The notes below the pieces were generated by a model, which was not told where the DNA came from, searched no databases, and worked only from the letters and a program-made list of their open reading frames with translations. DNA of 22,656 bases from Gemmatimonadota bacterium (GTDB taxonomy: Bacteria > Gemmatimonadota > Gemmatimonadetes > Gemmatimonadales > Gemmatimonadaceae), in contig JAQBQC010000135.1 in assembly GCA_028287205.1 (NCBI GenBank), positions 1-22,656 of the forward strand, read 5' to 3'. Shown piece by piece: positions 21,751-22,656 of this stretch (position 1 is its first letter; each line of letters begins with the position of its first letter). Made by a program: the position numbers and the translations under genes.

Positions 21751-22656
21751 CTATCGGTACCCCGCCGCCTGGAGCGTGAACAGCTCCGAGTACAGTCCGC
21801 CGCGCGCCACCAGCTCCTCGTGTGACCCCTCCTCGACGATCCCGCCGTTCTGGAGCACGATGATCCGATCCGCCATCCGCACCGTCGAGAATCGGTGGGA
21901 GATGAGCACCGCCATGCGTCCGGCGACGAGCTCCGAGAATCGCATGAACACCTCGTACTCCGCGCGTGCATCGAGCGCCGCAGTGGGCTCGTCGAGAATC
22001 AGGAGCTGCGCCTCGCGCAGATACGCACGCGCGAGCGCGATCTTCTGCCATTCGCCGCCCGACAGTGCCACGCCACCCTCGAACCGGCGTCCGAGCATCT
22101 GCTGGTATCCGCCCGCAAAACGCGGCAGCAGCGATGCCGCGAGCGATTGCTCCGCCGCATCGACGAGCTCCGCCGGCACCGGCGGCTCTACGCCATCACC
22201 GTCGACATGATCGAGATATCCGCGCACGCGCTCGATCTCGCCGACGCCGATGTTCTCGTCGAATTGCATGTCGAATCGCACGAAGTCCTGAAAGATCACG
22301 CCCACCGCGCGACGCAGCTGCGCGAGATCGTACTCACGGATGTCGACGCCGTCGAGCAGGATTCGTCCCTCCGTCGCGTCGTACAGCCGCGGCAGCAGCT
22401 TCGTGAGCGTGGTCTTCCCCGCCCCATTCTCGCCCACCAGCGCGATTCGCTCACCCGGCCGCAGCGCGAAGCTGATGTGCCGCACCGCCCACCGCTCGCT
22501 CTCGGGATAGCGAAAGCCGACATCCTCGAATACGAAGCCCTCCTTGATCACCGCAGGCACTGGCCGGCTCCCGCTCGCCGTCGTGATCGTCGGCTTCATC
22601 TCGAAGAAGTCGAACAGGTCCTTCAGATAGAGGCTCTGCTCGGAGATGTCGCTCGC
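21751..22656 (-). CDS. ABC exporter, C-terminal ATPase part (truncated by window)
   Basis: The in-window frame has 301 codons and stays open to the right edge, so the gene's 5' part with the transmembrane domain lies outside. The first visible residues (SDISEQSLYLKDLFDFFE) match the link between the last membrane helix and the ATPase in ABCB/MsbA-type half-exporters. The ATPase is complete: Walker A GENGAGKTT, Q-loop FQDFVRFD, signature LSGGEWQK, Walker B LLILDEPTA, D-loop ALDA and H-loop SHRFST. About 45 residues between the Q-loop and the signature (RVRGYLDHVDGDGVEPPVPAE) are a little longer than usual. The cargo is not predictable. It is convergent with the response regulator, with a 15-base gap. 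Confidence 0.93.
   Translation of the reverse strand, partial: ASDISEQSLYLKDLFDFFEMKPTITTASGSRPVPAVIKEGFVFEDVGFRYPESERWAVRHISFALRPGERIALVGENGAGKTTLTKLLPRLYDATEGRILLDGVDIREYDLAQLRRAVGVIFQDFVRFDMQFDENIGVGEIERVRGYLDHVDGDGVEPPVPAELVDAAEQSLAASLLPRFAGGYQQMLGRRFEGGVALSGGEWQKIALARAYLREAQLLILDEPTAALDARAEYEVFMRFSELVAGRMAVLISHRFSTVRMADRIIVLQNGGIVEEGSHEELVARGGLYSELFTLQAAGYR

Overview
The window is a GC-rich, gene-dense stretch of bacterial chromosome with short gaps, many GTG or TTG starts and few clear Shine-Dalgarno sites. The gene content (ThyX-type thymidylate synthase, a DUF116 protein, fatty-acid degradation genes mixed with lineage-specific small proteins, a DGPF/YCII protein and a class C beta-lactamase-like hydrolase) would suit a Gemmatimonadota-like soil or sediment bacterium. 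That assignment is an inference from style and content; there is no rRNA or other taxonomic marker here. I found no tRNA, rRNA, CRISPR array or prophage.

Layout. Positions 1-814 (minus) hold the N-terminal part of a GT20 trehalose-6-phosphate synthase-like enzyme. Divergent from it, a long plus-strand run (1112-9882) encodes a GHMP sugar kinase, a 72-aa conserved-looking protein, an RNase HI-like protein with an altered active site, a 60-aa membrane peptide, a family 2 glycosyltransferase, a double zinc-ribbon protein, a LeuB-like dehydrogenase, a thiolase, a lipoprotein, a membrane protein and a 3-hydroxyacyl-CoA dehydrogenase. The thiolase and dehydrogenase would supply two consecutive beta-oxidation-type steps.

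The convergent junction at 9883-10177 holds a 228-bp element with 43-bp terminal inverted repeats (2 mismatches). Folded into it are two intrinsic terminators in opposite orientation, one facing each neighbouring gene. It looks like a MITE-type element used as a bidirectional terminator.

Next come a DUF116 membrane protein (minus) and a divergent FAD-linked oxidase whose best ATG starts share one CATG, then thyX. Positions 13484-17600 form the most interesting unit: two different D-Ala-D-Ala-ligase-like ATP-grasp enzymes, a GNAT acetyltransferase and a KamA radical-SAM aminomutase that keeps the lysine-recognition aspartates. I read it as a candidate biosynthetic operon that makes beta-lysine and couples or acylates it. 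Both non-overlapping gene junctions inside it have a hairpin directly before the next start codon.

The right part (17605-22656) has a DGPF protein, a secreted serine hydrolase, an unrecognised 178-aa protein with a strong RBS, a four-helix membrane protein, an orphan OmpR-type response regulator and the C-terminal ATPase part of an ABC exporter running off the window edge.
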